From assembly GCF_000763055.1 (NCBI RefSeq), contig NZ_KN214134.1:239954-303953 (forward strand): a stretch of DNA of 64,000 bases. The letters are read 5' to 3'. The notes under the pieces were generated by a model. It did no database searches and had not been told where the DNA came from. It saw nothing but the letters and a program-made list of their open reading frames with translations. This DNA comes from Collinsella sp. 4_8_47FAA (GTDB taxonomy: Bacteria; Actinomycetota; Coriobacteriia; Coriobacteriales; Coriobacteriaceae). Shown one piece after another: positions 14,306-23,122 of this stretch (the first letter of the stretch is position 1; the number at the start of each line of letters is the position of its first letter). Both the position numbers and the translations under genes were made by a program.

Positions 14306-16895
14306 TTACGTTCTATCCGCAAAGGGAACCTACGACGGCTCCAACATGGACGGCGGCCTCGACAAGTCCGCATCCAAATTGAGCGGCCTCAAGGACACCG
14401 CCAAGTCCGTAGGCTCGCAGGTGGCGGGCTTCTTCGCTACAAGCTTCGGCAGCGTCGGAAAGTCCATCGCCACCGCGATCGGCACGGTGACCGCAGGCGT
14501 CACAACGCTAGCCGCGACCGGCGGCATGAGCCGCGCTCTCAACATCGAGAAGGCGCAGGCCATGTTCAAGGGCATGAAGCTCGAATGGGGCGACTTCTAC
14601 CAGACGATCCAAGATTCCGTAGACGGCACCGCCTTCGGCTTCGACACAGCAGCGACGGCTGCGGCGCAGCTGGCGGCTTCCGGCGTCGCGGCAGGCTCCG
14701 ACATGGAAAAGGCCCTCAACGGCTGCGTCGGCACAGCCGCAACGTTCTCTCAAGACCTCGGCGACCTCTCGTCGATCTGGGCAAAGGTTGCCGCCAACGG
14801 CAAGCTCTCGGGCGAGCAGGTGGCCCAGTTCACCGATCGAGGCATCAACGCGATCTCCGTGCTGTCCACCTATCTCAGCAAGTCCTCCGACGAGGTCTCC
14901 GCCATGGTCACAGCCGGCAAGATCGACTTCCAGACGTTCTCCGACGCCATGTACGCGTCTTTCGGCGATTCCGCAAAAGCAGCCAACGAGTCGTTCACCG
15001 GCTCCATGGCGAACATGAAGGCGGCGCTTTCCAAGATCGGCCAGGACTGGATGACCCCGCTCAAGGACTCCGCCATCCCCGTGTTCAACTCCATCCGCGG
15101 GGTTCTCAACTCGTGCCGCGCGGCCCTCAAGCCGCTTTCCACGGCTTTCGGCGAATTCCTGGGCGTCACCTACGATGCCCAGGGCAACCTCACGCGCACC
15201 GGCGGAGCAGTCGAGAAGCTTTGCACGTTCCTCGACGGGCTGGCCGAGAAGATCAAGGGCGTAGACTTGTCGCAACTCGGCACGGGCGGACAAGTTGCCG
15301 CTGCTGCTCTTGCGGCGCTCGCTGCCGTATCCCTCGGCGGGCTTATCGGCCAGATCCCCGTTCTCGGCGCTTTGGCGAACTCGCTCACGGGCGGGATCAT
15401 TCCTGCAATTAAGGGTGTTGCCACAGGCTTTGCGGCGCTGAGCGCACCTGCCGCCGTTGCCGTTGCCGCTATCACTGCATTTGCGGCGATCTTCGCTTAC
15501 AGCATGGCCACCAACGAGGCGTTCCGAAACCAAATCATCGGCATAGCATCCAGCATCGCGTCATCGCTTGCCCCCGCGTTCCAGTCGCTCACCGGGCTTG
15601 CCGAACCGCTCCAAGGTCTCTTTGCCGCCGCCGTTATCGTTGTGAACAGCTTCGCGCTCGCACTTGGCGGCCTGGTGGCTGCGGTGGCCCCTGTGATCGC
15701 CACCATTGTTTCGGGACTCGTGCCGATCATCAGCACGATCATCGACGCGGTGGGCCAGATCGCGCTCGTGATAACGACGACGCTCTGCCCGATTATCCAG
15801 CAGGTTACCGACCTCATAACGGCCAACATGCCCGTTATCCAAGAGGTCATCACCGGCGTTCTGACGGTGATCCAGACGATAATCAGCACGGTTCTGCCCG
15901 TCATGGTCGAGATCTTCAGCTCAACCATGGCCGCCATCCAGGCCGTTATCGATGCCGTCTGGCCGTACATCTCTGCAATCGTCACGGCGGCGATGAACGC
16001 CATCCAGGCAATCGTGACGATTGTCCTCGGCATCATCAACCAGGACTGGGGCAGCGTGTGGAACGGCATCCAGGCGCTCGCTTCGAGCGTATGGATCATC
16101 ATCGAGAACATCGTCAACGGCGGTGTCGTGTTCATCCAGGCGGTCATCACGAACGGCCTTGCGCTGATCCAAAGCGTCTGGGATTCCATCTGGTCGGCGA
16201 TCGGCGATTGGGTGGCGAACCTCTGGAACACGATCAAGTCCGTCGTGCAGGGCGGCATAAACAACGTCAAGTCGTTCATCTCAAGCGGCCTCTCGACCGT
16301 GCAGGGCCTTTGGAACTCGGCATGGAGCACCGTGCAGAGCATCCTCAACAACGCTTGGAGCGGGATCACCAACGGCGTTTCGAGCGGCATCAACTCCGTG
16401 GTGAGCTTCGTTTCCTCGATCCCCGGGCGCATCGTCGGCGCACTCGGCAACCTCGGCTCACTGCTCTACAGCGCCGGCAGCTCCATCGTGAGTGGCCTGC
16501 TCAACGGCATCAAGTCGACCATCGGCGGCGTCTACGACTTCGTGTCCGGCATCGCCGGAACGATCGCGAGCCTGAAAGGCCCGAAGCGCAAGGACTTGAG
16601 GCTCCTGATCCCCAACGGCGGCTGGATCATGCAGTCGCTCGAAACGGGCCTCAAGAAGCGCTTCGAGGGCGTGAAGGACACCGTTTCGGGCTTCGCCGAC
16701 GAGCTGAGCATGTCGTTCGGCGGGCCTGATGTCACCTACGAGACCGGAGCCGCAGCCGCAGTCGGAGCGGTGGCCGGCGGCGACACCTATTACATGACCA
16801 TCGACGGCAACACGGCAGACGCAGACATCGCGGTGGCTAACGCCATCGACGTGCTGGTATCCGCCGCACGCCGCTCTTCCACGGCGAGGAGGTAG
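14298..16895 (+). CDS. Tape measure protein
   Basis: An 865-residue protein that sets tail length. ATG 14298 is preferred (GGGAGG 11 nt upstream); a GTG at 14286 lies on that site. Residues about 60-240 match the TMP-repeat/N-terminal conserved region (ALNIEKAQAMFKGMKLEWGD, AAAQLAASGVAAGSDMEKAL, SVLSTYLSKSSDEVSAMV). Several long hydrophobic helices follow (about 330-560) and then Trp-containing repeats (NLWNTIK, GLWNSAWSTV). Length predicts a tail of roughly 130 nm by the usual 0.15 nm per residue. Confidence 0.93.
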   Translation: MADYVLSAKGTYDGSNMDGGLDKSASKLSGLKDTAKSVGSQVAGFFATSFGSVGKSIATAIGTVTAGVTTLAATGGMSRALNIEKAQAMFKGMKLEWGDFYQTIQDSVDGTAFGFDTAATAAAQLAASGVAAGSDMEKALNGCVGTAATFSQDLGDLSSIWAKVAANGKLSGEQVAQFTDRGINAISVLSTYLSKSSDEVSAMVTAGKIDFQTFSDAMYASFGDSAKAANESFTGSMANMKAALSKIGQDWMTPLKDSAIPVFNSIRGVLNSCRAALKPLSTAFGEFLGVTYDAQGNLTRTGGAVEKLCTFLDGLAEKIKGVDLSQLGTGGQVAAAALAALAAVSLGGLIGQIPVLGALANSLTGGIIPAIKGVATGFAALSAPAAVAVAAITAFAAIFAYSMATNEAFRNQIIGIASSIASSLAPAFQSLTGLAEPLQGLFAAAVIVVNSFALALGGLVAAVAPVIATIVSGLVPIISTIIDAVGQIALVITTTLCPIIQQVTDLITANMPVIQEVITGVLTVIQTIISTVLPVMVEIFSSTMAAIQAVIDAVWPYISAIVTAAMNAIQAIVTIVLGIINQDWGSVWNGIQALASSVWIIIENIVNGGVVFIQAVITNGLALIQSVWDSIWSAIGDWVANLWNTIKSVVQGGINNVKSFISSGLSTVQGLWNSAWSTVQSILNNAWSGITNGVSSGINSVVSFVSSIPGRIVGALGNLGSLLYSAGSSIVSGLLNGIKSTIGGVYDFVSGIAGTIASLKGPKRKDLRLLIPNGGWIMQSLETGLKKRFEGVKDTVSGFADELSMSFGGPDVTYETGAAAAVGAVAGGDTYYMTIDGNTADADIAVANAIDVLVSAARRSSTARR

Positions 16896-16897
16896 AC

Positions 16898-19207
16898 GTG
16901 GGAACCTATACAAGAGAGATCCAGATCGCGGGGCTCAACCGCTGGTATTGCGGCTACATCTCGGTCGATGCGGTGAACACCGTCAATGACACCACCTCGC
17001 GCATCACAGTCACCGCCGCGCTCGAAGACAAGTACGCCGCGCAGTACGGCACGCACTATGACGTAATCGTCAACGGCGTCACCTACAGGTCGCGCGACGT
17101 GCTGCTCAACAACTACGGCAACTGGGCCACGCGCGACGCCGTGACCTTCACCGTGGACGTCGGGCGCGGAGCCAGCGGCTGGAACTGCTCCGTGCAGATC
17201 CACGTCTACGGCAAGACGTACAACAACTACTACGGCAGCGCGGGCGGCGACGCCTGGGCAACGGAGTACGCTTGGATTCCCCAGCGCGGGTACTCGCAGC
17301 CGCATCCGCCCAGGAATCCGAAGCTTGCTCGCGTTTCCGACACCTCGCACAAGATCACGTGGGACGTCGATTACACGGGCATGGACGGCGCATACCCTTG
17401 GGCTGGCGTGTACGTCGATCGACGCACCGACGACGGCTCATGGGTCAATATTGCCGACGTGTCGTGGGACGTGACCAACTACACCGACAACTCCACGAAG
17501 CCGGGCCATAAATACGAGTACCGCCTTTGCGCCCACGGCCCTGGCGGCAATTCCACGCACGTGTCCTGCGGAACTGCCTACACCACGCCCTCCGCGCCAT
17601 CGCGCGTGGAGGCCGTTAAGGCGGGCGCCACCGAAGTAACGCTTCGCGTCTACGGTGCTTGGACATATGCAGCCGCATGGGACATCCAGCGCTCGACGGA
17701 CGGCGGCAGCACATGGTCGTCCATAACGGCCAGCACCGAGGGTGAAGACCCCGCTTGGCTCGACCTGCACGACAAGGCCGCTCCTGCGGGAACGGTCGTA
17801 TACGGGGTCAGGGCCAAGCGCGGAAGCCTTGCCTCCTCGTGGGTCAAATCGAACTCCGTCACGACGATCACGCCGCCGCTCGCCCCGAAGGTGACCGCAA
17901 GCTCCGTCGTGCCGACCGGAACAGCGGCAAGCGTGGCATGGGTGCCCAACCATCAGGACGGCTCGGCACAGACCGCCGCGCAGATCGAGTTCAGCGGCCC
18001 AGAGACGATCACCAAGTCGTACACGACCGCCAAAAGCGCATCCGTGGCGCTCGCGAAAGGCAACTGGAAGGCGCGCGTGCGCACCAAGGGCCTCCATGCC
18101 GATTGGGGCGCATGGTCTGGATATGTGGCGATCGTCGTCGCCGACTACCCGCAGTGCTGGGTGGCATCGCCCGCCACCGATGGCATCCTGATCGACCAGG
18201 TTCCGCTCACCGTAAGCGTGGCCGCGTCCGACGAGACGGGCATCGCCCAGGCAACGCTTTCCCTTGCCGAGGTCGGCGGCGCAGTTGTCGCCACCGCAGA
18301 CGTCACGAGCTTGCAGCCCGTGCAGTTCGGCAGCTACGCGACCATCAAAAACGGCATCGACTACATGCTCACGCTTGTGGTCGTCGGCGGCTCCGGGTTG
18401 TCGAAAACCGCCACGCGCCGATTCAGGACGCATTGGGCGGAACCTGCGACGCCGGTGGTCACCGTTTCCTACGGCGACGACCTTACATGCCACGTGAAGG
18501 TCGAGAACGGCGTTTCAGCCTACAACGTCGAGGAAACGACGTTTATCGGCCCGATGACCTACGACGAGGACAACAACGAGCTTCCCATGTTGGGAACGAT
18601 CACGTGCGATGGCCACGAGCTTGTGCTTGGCAGCGCAGCGAAGTGCGAGAGCTTCATCGTCGAGCGAATCTACGACGATGATTCAAGCACGCTGGCAAGC
18701 GGCCTGCTCGATGCCCAGGAGACGATCGACCGCGTTCCGCCGCTCAATGCGGACATGAAGTACCGCGCAACAGGCACGGCCGCGAACGGAACGTCTGCGT
18801 ATGCCGAGATCGACGCGAAGCTGCTTGCGAGCTGCATGGCGCTCAATTTCGGGCAGGATGCGTCAACGCTCATCAAGATGGAGCTTGATGCGGGCTACTC
18901 CACGTCTGCGGCGCGCAGCTACAAGAGCTACCACTTCGCCGACGGCGGGGAGAACGGCGGGCTTCCGATGTCGTACCCGCTCGACGAGTGCGACCTTGCC
19001 ACATCCGCCTCGTGCCTTTTCCGCCGCGACGGCCACGACGCCTTCCGACGCGCCATGAAGAGCCAATGGCAGGGCTGGTGGCGCGGCCTCGCTGGCGAGC
19101 GCGCCTTCGGAGCGATGACGTTCAGCGAATCGCTCAAAGCGCCTGGGCTTTGGTCGGCATCCGTGAAGATAGAGCACGACGTATTCGAGGAGCCGAACAA
19201 TGCCTGA
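16898..19207 (+). CDS. Distal tail protein with fibronectin-III-like domains
   Basis: A 769-residue protein from GTG 16898, three bases after the tape measure. Residues 1-130 form a beta-rich N-terminal domain (IQIAGLNRWYCGYISVDAVN). From about 140 there are tandem Ig/FN3-like modules (PPRNPKLARVSDTSHKITWD, TPSAPSRVEAVKAGATEVTL, PPLAPKVTASSVVPTG). The C-terminal 120 residues form a separate domain (LPMSYPLDECDLATSASCLF). It probably sits at the tail tip and may touch the host surface. It overlaps the next gene by eight bases. Confidence 0.75.
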   Translation: MGTYTREIQIAGLNRWYCGYISVDAVNTVNDTTSRITVTAALEDKYAAQYGTHYDVIVNGVTYRSRDVLLNNYGNWATRDAVTFTVDVGRGASGWNCSVQIHVYGKTYNNYYGSAGGDAWATEYAWIPQRGYSQPHPPRNPKLARVSDTSHKITWDVDYTGMDGAYPWAGVYVDRRTDDGSWVNIADVSWDVTNYTDNSTKPGHKYEYRLCAHGPGGNSTHVSCGTAYTTPSAPSRVEAVKAGATEVTLRVYGAWTYAAAWDIQRSTDGGSTWSSITASTEGEDPAWLDLHDKAAPAGTVVYGVRAKRGSLASSWVKSNSVTTITPPLAPKVTASSVVPTGTAASVAWVPNHQDGSAQTAAQIEFSGPETITKSYTTAKSASVALAKGNWKARVRTKGLHADWGAWSGYVAIVVADYPQCWVASPATDGILIDQVPLTVSVAASDETGIAQATLSLAEVGGAVVATADVTSLQPVQFGSYATIKNGIDYMLTLVVVGGSGLSKTATRRFRTHWAEPATPVVTVSYGDDLTCHVKVENGVSAYNVEETTFIGPMTYDEDNNELPMLGTITCDGHELVLGSAAKCESFIVERIYDDDSSTLASGLLDAQETIDRVPPLNADMKYRATGTAANGTSAYAEIDAKLLASCMALNFGQDASTLIKMELDAGYSTSAARSYKSYHFADGGENGGLPMSYPLDECDLATSASCLFRRDGHDAFRRAMKSQWQGWWRGLAGERAFGAMTFSESLKAPGLWSASVKIEHDVFEEPNNA

Positions 19208-20282
19208 TTGGAAGAAGCGCTTCGCATCGTCCTACCGCTACATGCGCGTAGACCGCAAGACGAACCTAGACGTCGAGCGGCTTAGGAACATCTGCAACGG
19301 CGGGACGATCGAGCGCAACCTGGATACCAACTACGAGACGGGCAAGGTCAGCTACAAGGGCGCGCTAGACCTCGGGAGCGACCTTTTGCGCGTGTACCTT
19401 GAGGCAGCGTTCCCAGATGGCTCTATTCACCTTGAGCCTCTTGGAACCTTCCTCGTGTCAACGCCGAAGCGCCCGATCGGCCAGGCGCTGGCCGAGGCAG
19501 ACCTTTCCGGGCGATTGGCCGAAGTTGACGAGGACGAGTTCGACCAGCCGAGATCGGTTCCCGCCGGCACGAACGCCGTTGACTATGCGGCGAAGCTGCT
19601 GCGCGAGGCCGGCCTTGAGGTGATCGCCGACCAATCGGACTTCAAGCTCACGACGGCGTGGGTGGTCGGAGCGATCGGAAACGGAGAGAGCAACTACCGA
19701 ACCCGCCTAAAGGCTGTCAACGCGCTTCTCGCGGCGGCTGGGTTCAGCTCCGCTTCATGCGACCCGCTGGGCCGAGTGCTGCTGCGGAAGTACATCGAGC
19801 CCGACAAGCGAGCGCCAACCATGGTCATGGAAGAGGGCAAGGGCGCACGCTTCGTGGACGACGGCACCGAGGAGTTCGACAAGTCGAAGGTAGCGAACGT
19901 CGTCCATATCGACTACTCGACGAGCGACGAGAGCATACGCGGCACCGCCATCGACTCCGACCCGAACAGCGAGTACTCGACCGTGCGCCGTGGCTGGCGC
20001 AAGGCGGTTTCCTACACGCGAAGCGAGCTTCCTCACGGAAGCACAGCAGCCGAGCGGCAGGCAAACGCGAATGCCGAGGCGCAAAGCCTGCTTGCCACAG
20101 AGCAATCGGCTATCCACCGCCTAACGGCCACACACATCTACGCGCCCGTCGGCATTTCCGACGCTATCGACGTGCGCTGGCCAAGCGAGGGTATCAGCGG
20201 GAACTTCGCAATCAGGAAGCAGACTCTCACCCTCGTGGGAGGATGCCCGATGGAATTGGAGATGAGACGCTTTGAACGTTAA
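19200..20282 (+). CDS. Tail/baseplate hub-like protein, 360 aa
   Basis: Starts at ATG 19200 inside the preceding gene. The order after the distal tail protein and before an OB-fold-like protein, and motifs such as GALDLGSDLLRVYLEAAF, LAEADLSGRLAEV and VNALLAAAGFSSASCDPLG, suit the tail-associated hub proteins (gp27-like fold) of actinobacterial siphoviruses. No peptidase motif seen. It overlaps the next gene by 11 bases. Confidence 0.6.
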   Translation: MPDWKKRFASSYRYMRVDRKTNLDVERLRNICNGGTIERNLDTNYETGKVSYKGALDLGSDLLRVYLEAAFPDGSIHLEPLGTFLVSTPKRPIGQALAEADLSGRLAEVDEDEFDQPRSVPAGTNAVDYAAKLLREAGLEVIADQSDFKLTTAWVVGAIGNGESNYRTRLKAVNALLAAAGFSSASCDPLGRVLLRKYIEPDKRAPTMVMEEGKGARFVDDGTEEFDKSKVANVVHIDYSTSDESIRGTAIDSDPNSEYSTVRRGWRKAVSYTRSELPHGSTAAERQANANAEAQSLLATEQSAIHRLTATHIYAPVGISDAIDVRWPSEGISGNFAIRKQTLTLVGGCPMELEMRRFER

Positions 20283-20526
20283 CGACATAAGCAACGCGGG
20301 CGACATGCTCGCCGAGCTTTTCACGCCGAAAGGCGGCTCGGGCCATTCCATGGGCTTCGCCACGGTCAAATCGATATCCGACGCGAAGGTTACCGTCTCG
20401 ATGTCGGGGGCCACGCTTTCCGGTCTACCGATGACCACTGGCTGTTCAAGCGCCAAGGCGGGCGACCGCTGCATTGTCGAGACGATCGGGCCGCAGGCCA
20501 TAGTAACCGGAATCATCGCGAAGTAG
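20272..20526 (+). CDS. Small baseplate protein, OB-fold-like, 84 aa
   Basis: TTG start at 20272 inside the hub gene. Five short strands (FATVKSISDAKVTVSMSGAT, DRCIVETIGPQAIVTGII) suggest a small OB-type barrel like those attached to tail hubs. The family is uncertain. Confidence 0.55.
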   Translation: MNVNDISNAGDMLAELFTPKGGSGHSMGFATVKSISDAKVTVSMSGATLSGLPMTTGCSSAKAGDRCIVETIGPQAIVTGIIAK

Positions 20527-20536
20527 AGGAGGTGCG

Positions 20537-21262
20537 ATGGCAGACGAAACGCAGATCGCGGCGTTTGTCCTCAACGAGAACGGCAACATCGACCGCGTGA
20601 GAACGACTGACGGCTCTATTTACCGCATCGAGTCAACGCTTGCCGTGGAGGCGGCGGAAGAGGCAAAGACAGCAGCCGCCAACTGCAAGACCATGACGGA
20701 AAGCGCTGAAACGGCCGAGAAAACGCGCGTGTCCAACGAGAACGCTCGGAAAACGGCTGAGACCGAGCGCGGCAACAACGAGACGTCGCGCAAGAACGCC
20801 GAGACGTCGCGCAAGAACGCCGAGACAACACGTCAAGACAACGAAACTGCGCGAAAGAATGCCGAAACCACGCGCCAGAACAACGAGACGAGCCGATCGA
20901 ACGCCGAGATCGAACGCAAAAAGGCCGAAAGCCAGCGCCATGACGAGCATATCGCCGACCAACAGGCATCGAGCAACGCGACCTCGGCGGCAAACGGCGC
21001 GGCATCGCGTGCTGACGCGGCGGCCAACCAGGCGTTGCAGATCGCCAACTCCGTTGCGCAAGGAAGCGCGGGCGATTCGGACATCGCGGCGCTGCGCGAG
21101 CAGAACGCGATCCTGGCAAACATGCTCGCTGAGTCGAGCGGCAAGTTCGTGTTCATGGACGGCACGGTGTACGCGCCGTCTTCAAAGGCAACGTTCGAGG
21201 ACGGAACCGTAAAACTCGGTTCCTCCTGCACGGTATCCGGCACGACCATCGTGCTCGCATAG
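20537..21262 (+). CDS. Tail fibre protein with 7-residue coiled-coil repeats
   Basis: A 241-residue protein with GGAGG ahead of ATG 20537. The N-terminal 30 residues (ETQIAAFVLNENGNIDRVRT) probably attach to the baseplate. Residues about 60-140 are tandem heptads of the form K-N-A-E-T-(S/T)-R and relatives, a long polar trimeric coiled coil. The C-terminal 50 residues are a small beta domain (FVFMDGTVYAPSSKATFEDG). It lies 12 bases before the DGR target, so it likely forms the stalk that presents it. Confidence 0.75.
   Translation: MADETQIAAFVLNENGNIDRVRTTDGSIYRIESTLAVEAAEEAKTAAANCKTMTESAETAEKTRVSNENARKTAETERGNNETSRKNAETSRKNAETTRQDNETARKNAETTRQNNETSRSNAEIERKKAESQRHDEHIADQQASSNATSAANGAASRADAAANQALQIANSVAQGSAGDSDIAALREQNAILANMLAESSGKFVFMDGTVYAPSSKATFEDGTVKLGSSCTVSGTTIVLA
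20750..20940 (+). repeat. Tandem 21-bp repeats in the tail fibre gene
   Basis: Units encoding the heptads above recur with AAGAACGCCGAGAC at 20790 and 20811 (exact 21-bp spacing) and diverged copies on both sides. The stalk length could change by recombination between units. Confidence 0.7.
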
Positions 21263-21274
21263 AAAGGAAAACGA

Positions 21275-22192
21275 ATGGCAAACGTAAACGCCGAGCGCTT
21301 TAACGTGAACGGGGTGAGCCACGAGATCATCGACTCACTGGCCCGCACCAACGCCACCACGGCTCTCAACAACGCCGAGTACAACCGACAGGGCCTGATC
21401 GGCAAGTACCCGGGCCAGTCGCTCGCAACGCTTCTCGCGGGCGAGGTCTCCGGCTCCGCCACCATCTACGACGCGCTGCACAAGCGCGTGCAGGCCGCGA
21501 ACTTCAGCGGCATGCGCGTGGGCGACTACATCGACGTGCCGCTCGTGAGCGCGTCAAACGTGGCGGCCCAGCAGTCCGTGCGCTTCCTGCTTGCGCACTT
21601 CGACCCGTACTACCAGTGCGGCGACAGCGCCAAGGGCCACCACATCGCGTTCATCGCGTCCGCGCCCGTCGCCGTGGCCAAGACCGTCACCGGCGTGGCC
21701 AACGACAGCTTCCTGATGTGGAACACGACCAACACGAACCAGGGCACCGCCGACCAGAAATGCCCCTACCCCAACAGCAACCTCAAGGCGTGGGAGACGG
21801 CCTTCGAGGCGTGCCTGCCCGAGGGGCTGACCAAGTACCTGCTGACCCAGCGCGTCCTGCTTGAGGAGCGGTACAGCGCCAGCGGCGCGCTCAACGACTC
21901 CAACTCGTGGAGCTGGCAGGATATCGGCAAGGTGTTCTCGCTGTCCGAGATGGAGGTGTACGGCTGCCCAGTGTGGGGCACCAAGGGCTACAGCGTCGGC
22001 TTCGACTGCCAGTGGGACCTGTTCAGGGACACCGCGCACCGAATCAACGGAACTCGGTACCCTTGGTGGTTGCGTTCCGTCATGGGTGGCTCGTCGTCCA
22101 GCGTGTGCTGCGTCAGCCACTACGGCCATGCCTCCTGCTACTCGGCGACGGGCGTCTGGGTTCGCCCCCGCCCCGGCTTCCTCGTCGGCTAG
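21275..22192 (+). CDS. DGR-diversified tail receptor-binding protein
   Basis: A 305-residue protein with GAAAGG ahead of ATG 21275. The N-terminal 60 residues are helical; the rest resembles the DUF6273/C-type-lectin-like domain used as a display scaffold by gut-phage DGRs (WGTKGYSVGFDCQWDLF, WWLRSVMGG, GVWVRPRPGF). The last 43 codons are the variable repeat. Relative to the template, residues 263, 276, 279, 281, 282, 283, 287 and 288 are changed (N-P, N-S, Y-C, N-S, N-H, N-Y, N-S, Y-C). These would sit in the ligand-binding face. It follows the fibre gene and precedes Avd and reverse transcriptase. Confidence 0.92.
   Translation: MANVNAERFNVNGVSHEIIDSLARTNATTALNNAEYNRQGLIGKYPGQSLATLLAGEVSGSATIYDALHKRVQAANFSGMRVGDYIDVPLVSASNVAAQQSVRFLLAHFDPYYQCGDSAKGHHIAFIASAPVAVAKTVTGVANDSFLMWNTTNTNQGTADQKCPYPNSNLKAWETAFEACLPEGLTKYLLTQRVLLEERYSASGALNDSNSWSWQDIGKVFSLSEMEVYGCPVWGTKGYSVGFDCQWDLFRDTAHRINGTRYPWWLRSVMGGSSSSVCCVSHYGHASCYSATGVWVRPRPGFLVG
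22054..22181 (+). repeat. DGR variable repeat (VR)
   Basis: Aligned without gaps to 22792-22919, the 128-bp repeat differs at 11 sites: 22061, 22062, 22101, 22110, 22116, 22118, 22121, 22133, 22134, 22137 and 22177. All 11 are adenines in the template (five to C, four to G, two to T). The 108 non-adenine positions are identical. The 3' end is GC-rich (CGCCCCCGCCCCGG), as in initiation-of-mutagenic-homing sites. Confidence 0.97.
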
Positions 22193-22220
22193 CCAGCCGA
22201 GTGCTCTATACTCTGCTTTT

Positions 22221-22245
22221 AGGCGACCGCCTTGCGCGGTCGCCT
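22221..22245. promoter_or_regulatory. Perfect 10-bp hairpin downstream of the VR
   Basis: Arms 22221-22230 and 22236-22245 pair exactly around CTTGC, 40 bp after the VR. DGR retrohoming in the Bordetella phage needs a DNA hairpin just beyond the VR, so this is a candidate equivalent. It could instead be an RNA hairpin in tandem with the next terminator. Confidence 0.55.
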
Positions 22246-22248
22246 CCT

Positions 22249-22272
22249 GCCCGCGAAGCGGGCCGTTTTTTT
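22249..22272 (+). terminator. Rho-independent terminator after the DGR target
   Basis: A 6-bp GC stem (22249-22254 with 22258-22263), a GAA loop and seven T at 22266-22272. It would limit readthrough from the tail genes into avd. Confidence 0.7.
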
Positions 22273-22296
22273 CGCCGCTATTCCCAGGAGGTGCAC

Positions 22297-22767
22297 GTGA
22301 GCGGCGTCTACCAGCGCAACCGCGAGGTGTCCGAGTACAAGTTCTTCACGCAGGCCATCGCCATCCGCGTGGAGGTCAACAAGCTGATGGCGTCGTCCTC
22401 CGTGGTCCCGAAGGCCTACCGGCTGCTGAATGCGGTGCCGACCGTGGAGACGGCGCGCAGCATCGTGTACAACGTCAACCGCGCCGACTGCTTCTACCCC
22501 AACACCTCGTTCAACGCGCTGGAGAGGAAACGCTACCTGACGCTGGCCATAGCTGACTGCGAGCAGCTGATGCTGGACATGCAGTGCCTCATGGATATCG
22601 GCCTGCCCGTGAACGCCAACCGCTTCGAGGAGCTGGCGGCCATGGTCGAGGAGGAGATCAGGCTGCTGAAGGGCGCGCGCAAGAACGTGCGCGTGACGGG
22701 CAAGAAGTCCACCGAGGAGCGCATAGCCGAGGCCGAGGCCGAGCTAGAGCGCCTGCGTTCGCTATAA
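22297..22767 (+). CDS. avd: DGR accessory variability determinant (Avd)
   Basis: A 156-residue protein from GTG 22297 with AGGAGGT five bases upstream. It is all-helical, with the four-helix pattern of Avd: a first helix (EYKFFTQAIAIRVEVNKLMA), a Pro/Tyr turn (SSVVPKAYRLLNAV), an Asn/Arg helix (ARSIVYNVNRADC) and a third (AIADCEQLMLDMQCLMDIG), then a basic tail. Avd forms a pentameric barrel that binds reverse transcriptase and template RNA. It lies between VR and TR, the common order. Its stop codon overlaps a TATAAT box. Confidence 0.88.
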   Translation: MSGVYQRNREVSEYKFFTQAIAIRVEVNKLMASSSVVPKAYRLLNAVPTVETARSIVYNVNRADCFYPNTSFNALERKRYLTLAIADCEQLMLDMQCLMDIGLPVNANRFEELAAMVEEEIRLLKGARKNVRVTGKKSTEERIAEAEAELERLRSL

Positions 22768-22768
22768 T
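22763..22768 (+). promoter_or_regulatory. Possible -10 box for the template-repeat RNA
   Basis: A perfect TATAAT, preceded by GC, overlaps the avd stop codon 24 bp upstream of the TR. No convincing -35 box. A local promoter would decouple TR RNA from the late transcript; this is weak evidence. Confidence 0.3.
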
Positions 22769-22791
22769 GGACGGCGGTCGCGCCTTGTTTA

Positions 22792-22919
22792 TCGGTACAA
22801 TTGGTGGTTGCGTTCCGTCATGGGTGGCTCGTCGTCCAACGTGTGCTACGTCAACAACAACGGCCATGCCAACTACTACTCGGCGACGGGCGTCTGGGTT
22901 CGCCCCCGCCCCGGATTCC
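22792..22919 (+). repeat. DGR template repeat (TR)
   Basis: The non-coding template copied into the VR. It contains 20 adenines, of which 11 are changed in the current VR. Adenines are concentrated in AAC and TAC codons of the matching frame (for example CAACAACAACGG), the usual design giving wide residue choice without stop codons. It lies between avd and the reverse transcriptase. The RNA probably extends into 22920-23122, a 200-bp leader with no gene. Confidence 0.97.
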
Positions 22920-23122
22920 CTTACTGCCAGACCGAGTAGGCCCCAGGGCCGAAAGCAGAGCGCGGAGAGGAAGGAAGGCGCGACCGTCGGGCATGCGCCC
23001 GTAAATACGCACCCCGCGAGGGTGGCCGGACGCTGCTTGCATGGCGCGGCGCTCCGTGGCTTCGCCGCGTTTCATGGCCATACCTCAAGCGGCTGTCAGA
23101 GCCACATTGCAAGCCGTGCGGG

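Noticed and set aside
20790-20880. CRISPR-like tandem repeats
   Set aside because: They are in-frame heptad codons of the fibre without unique spacers of constant length; no cas genes nearby.
21861-22556. 231-codon frame across the VR and avd
   Set aside because: Runs out of frame through the DGR target, a terminator and avd; Arg/Ala-rich shadow.
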